Part shown: positions 5,881 to 7,760 of the stretch, piece by piece
Layout of the letters: each line of letters starts with the position of its first letter
Numbering within the stretch: position 1 is the first letter of the stretch
Source: Parachlamydiaceae bacterium
GTDB taxonomy: Bacteria; Chlamydiota; Chlamydiia; Chlamydiales; Parachlamydiaceae
NCBI GenBank assembly: GCA_013698165.1
Contig: JACCVN010000618.1
Coordinates: 1 to 7,760, forward strand
DNA length: 7,760 nt
Direction of reading: 5' to 3'
Program-made: the position numbers and the translations under genes
Notes under the pieces: generated by a model
Seen by the model: only the letters and a program-made list of their open reading frames with translations
What the model was told of the DNA's origin: nothing
Database searches by the model: none

Positions 5881-6022
5881 TTAACGCAGAGACGGGGAGT
5901 CGCAGAGACGCAGAGAACAGCAATACAAAAACACTCTCCGGCTGGAGACTTTTCTCTTTCTTATTTTTTTATTGTTTTTTGATGCTCTTCTGCGCCTCTG
6001 CGACTCCCCGTCTCTGCGTTAA
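5881..6022. repeat. MITE-like palindromic element with 34-bp inverted arms
   Basis: Arms at 5881-5914 and 5989-6022 are complementary with one mismatch (27 bp perfect from the outer ends), around a loop of about 74 nt. The arms begin TTAACGCAGAG and contain the CGCAGAGAC word twice (5885-5893, 5901-5909). No transposase is encoded. The outer TTAA could be part of a target site, but no target duplication is clear outside it. Repeats built from GCAGAGAC words recur between genes in many unrelated bacteria, as I recall and have not checked. It sits between the TPR gene and dnaX and contains a terminator in its loop. Confidence 0.75.
5935..5973 (+). terminator. Rho-independent terminator nested in the palindromic element
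   Basis: TCTCC (5935-5939) pairs with GGAGA (5944-5948) around GGCT. A long T-rich run follows, with TTTT close to the stem and TTTTTTT further on at about 5965-5971. It would end transcripts from the transglutaminase-like gene before dnaX. On the minus strand the hairpin lacks a T-tract, so it works one way. The 5-bp stem is short for a terminator. Confidence 0.6.
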
Positions 6023-6172
6023 AATTGGCGTACAAATCTAACCTTTTACAACCCGATAGTAAATTTATTTTGTACACTTCCTAGTGAAATTATCCAATTT
6101 GATGATGGCAATTTTGTCAGCATCAGGATAAAATAGCCTTTATTCATACCTCTATAATCTGAAGGTTCTGCC

Positions 6173-7760
6173 ATGTCAGCCTACCAAGTCATTGCACGTC
6201 GCTACCGCCCACAAACTTTTGCGGAAATTCTCGGTCAAGATGCGATCATTACCACGCTAAAGAACGCGATTCTACGCCATCGGCTTGCACATGCCTATCT
6301 TTTTTGCGGATCAAGAGGAACTGGAAAAACATCACTAGCACGCGTATTTGCCAAAGCTTTAAATTGCCAATCTCCAACAGCTGATGGCGAGCCTTGTAAT
6401 ATCTGTTCAACATGTAAGGAAATCACCTCAGGCAATTCTTTAGATGTTTTGGAAATCGACGGCGCATCACACCGCGGGATTGATGACATTCGTCAGATTA
6501 ACGACACTGTCTCATACTCCACATCATCGGGAAAATTCAAAATCTATATCATCGATGAAGTCCATATGCTTACCAAGGAAGCATTCAATGCCTTACTAAA
6601 AACCCTAGAGGAACCACCTCCGCAAGTAAAGTTTTTCTTTGCCACCACAGAACCTCATAAGGTGTTGCCGACAATTTTAAGCCGCTGCCAACGTTTTAAT
6701 CTCAATCGCATACCTCTGGATATTATCACTCAAAAGTTAAATCGGATCGCTCAAGAACAAAACCGAAATATCAACGAACAAGCCGTAAAAATGATTGCCG
6801 TTAAAGCCGAAGGAGCTTTTCGTGATGCTGAATCTCTCTTGGACCAAATTTTTGCTTTTCATGATGGCGACATCAATGCAGAAACTGTCTCGGAAGTGCT
6901 TGGGCTAATGCCACAAGATATCCTTTTTGCGCTAGATATTGCCGGCAAAGACAACAACTTGAATGTGGTTTTTGAAGTTGTTGAACAGCTTTATACTCAA
7001 GGTAAAGATCTTTCCCACTTCATCGAGATGCTCACTGATCACTTCAGAAGCCTACTACTCATCAAGCTTTCAGGAAAGGATGCTCCCTTCTTAACCCTCT
7101 CGCAGCAAGAACGCGAAAAGTATTCTCAGTCAGCCGCTCTCTATACCAGAGAGCAGTGCCTGACGGCGATAGACCTTCTGGTCGAAGCGCAAACTCAAAT
7201 TCGTTTTAGTCCCTCACCACGTATAGCTCTAGAAGCTTTGCTGTTGCGCATTTTACAGCTGCATCAAAGGATCTCAATCGATTTCCTTGTACGACGACTT
7301 CAGGAGCTCGAAAAAGCCGTTGCTAATCAATCCAGTGGCGTACAGACTCCGATTTCCACCCCAGTTCCCGATCCGCTTCCTACTCCTACGTCTTCTCCTT
7401 CCACAACGTCTATCTCTATACCGCCTAGTCCAATGCCTTCTCCAAAGGCTATCACTCCTGCATCTCTACCCTATTCAATGACTGAAGATCCGACACCGAC
7501 ATTAGCGGATATTGGCAAAAAGCCCGCGGCAGCAAAAGTTAAACTTGTAACAACCAAACCAGAACCCGCACCTGCACCTCCTCCGGCTTCTCCCCCTGAA
7601 ATGCTTCCCCCTGCTCTACCACCTGTGCCTATAGAGGTTGTTTATAATTCTGTAATAACTGAAATACACGCTATTCCACCAACAACAACAATTTCTGCTC
7701 GAACACCTGAAAATGCGATGAGCACAATAAAAAAACAAAGTCGATATGATACCCTTCTGC
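6173..7760 (+). CDS. dnaX: DNA polymerase III subunits gamma/tau, 5' part
   Basis: DnaX is the clamp-loader ATPase of the replicative polymerase. All core motifs are present: Walker A GSRGTGKT (46-53), zinc cysteines 65, 75, 78 and 81, Walker B with DEVH (128-131), TEPHK then SRC (170-172) with the trans-acting arginine, and sensor 2 in GAFRDAESLLDQ (214-225). The collar domain runs to about residue 383. A Pro/Ser/Thr-rich linker (about 390-490) follows, marking the usual gamma/tau junction. The start has GAAGG 7 nt upstream and the family's YQVIARRYRPQTF opening. The frame is open to the window end (529 codons). No strong promoter is visible between the terminator at 5935-5973 and the start; TGGCAA-N17-TAAAAT (6106-6134) is a weak candidate. 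An A7 run near the end may be a frameshift site. Confidence 0.97.
   Translation, partial: MSAYQVIARRYRPQTFAEILGQDAIITTLKNAILRHRLAHAYLFCGSRGTGKTSLARVFAKALNCQSPTADGEPCNICSTCKEITSGNSLDVLEIDGASHRGIDDIRQINDTVSYSTSSGKFKIYIIDEVHMLTKEAFNALLKTLEEPPPQVKFFFATTEPHKVLPTILSRCQRFNLNRIPLDIITQKLNRIAQEQNRNINEQAVKMIAVKAEGAFRDAESLLDQIFAFHDGDINAETVSEVLGLMPQDILFALDIAGKDNNLNVVFEVVEQLYTQGKDLSHFIEMLTDHFRSLLLIKLSGKDAPFLTLSQQEREKYSQSAALYTREQCLTAIDLLVEAQTQIRFSPSPRIALEALLLRILQLHQRISIDFLVRRLQELEKAVANQSSGVQTPISTPVPDPLPTPTSSPSTTSISIPPSPMPSPKAITPASLPYSMTEDPTPTLADIGKKPAAAKVKLVTTKPEPAPAPPPASPPEMLPPALPPVPIEVVYNSVITEIHAIPPTTTISARTPENAMSTIKKQSRYDTLL
7729..7749 (+). promoter_or_regulatory. Candidate -1 frameshift site in dnaX
   Basis: Seven A's (7729-7735) are phased as A_AAA_AAA across the codons ATA AAA AAA. 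A -1 slip after Lys521 would add Thr-Lys-Ser-Ile and stop at TGA 7747-7749, giving a 525-residue gamma-like form. E. coli dnaX uses A_AAA_AAG at a similar place, where the product loses the tau C-terminus. No clear upstream Shine-Dalgarno stimulator is seen, and any downstream hairpin is outside the window. Confidence 0.45.

Noticed and set aside
5881..5916. CRISPR-like direct repeats
   Set aside because: The repeated CGCAGAGAC words are adjacent, with no unique spacers of regular length; they belong to the arm of the palindromic element.
6153..6158. TATAAT just before dnaX as its promoter
   Set aside because: Initiation would fall at or inside the ribosome site, leaving almost no leader, and no -35 box lies at the right distance.

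Overview
The window looks like part of a chromosome from the phylum Chlamydiae, most likely an amoeba-associated or 'environmental' lineage. This is inferred from gene content and cannot be proved without a search. The pointers are a type III secretion (T3S) chaperone of the SycD/LcrH type with a probable secreted client next to it, a protein with the two-lobed hydrophobic profile of inclusion-membrane (Inc) proteins, and a secreted transglutaminase-like/TPR protein upstream of dnaX.

Left block (1-4004): AT-rich, with every convincing gene on the minus strand. A probable T3S substrate (1-787, running off the left edge) follows a SycD/LcrH-like TPR chaperone (806-1561) by 18 bp, and both are served by a promoter at 1598-1627. 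Then comes an 840-bp stretch without an intact gene. It holds what looks like a decayed plus-strand gene (about 1762-2195), a 10-bp perfect inverted repeat, and a cluster of small GCCCC/GGGGC hairpins. Next is the Inc-like gene (2404-3087) with its own promoter, a long imperfect AT-rich hairpin (3245-3293), and an unrecognised basic protein gene (3366-4004) with a strong Shine-Dalgarno site and promoter. All three minus-strand promoters have a perfect TATAAT. The picture is an island of host-interaction genes, mostly with separate promoters.

Divergent junction (4005-4216): two back-to-back promoters enclose a 14-bp perfect palindrome, a second 7-bp dyad, and a 10-bp direct repeat. One copy of the direct repeat lies in the spacer of the plus-strand promoter, an operator-like layout.

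Right block (4217-7760): visibly richer in GC, plus strand. A signal-peptide-bearing protein combines a SirB1/transglutaminase-like core (Cys238, His264, Glu279) with TPR-like repeats (4217-5770). A possible 26-codon small ORF follows 14 bp after its stop. Then comes a 142-bp MITE-like element with 34-bp arms that encloses a probable rho-independent terminator. The 5' part of dnaX (6173 to the right edge) is the housekeeping anchor. It ends in a Pro-rich linker followed by an A7 slippery site, where a -1 shift meets a stop four codons later. This is a candidate programmed frameshift making a short gamma-like subunit.
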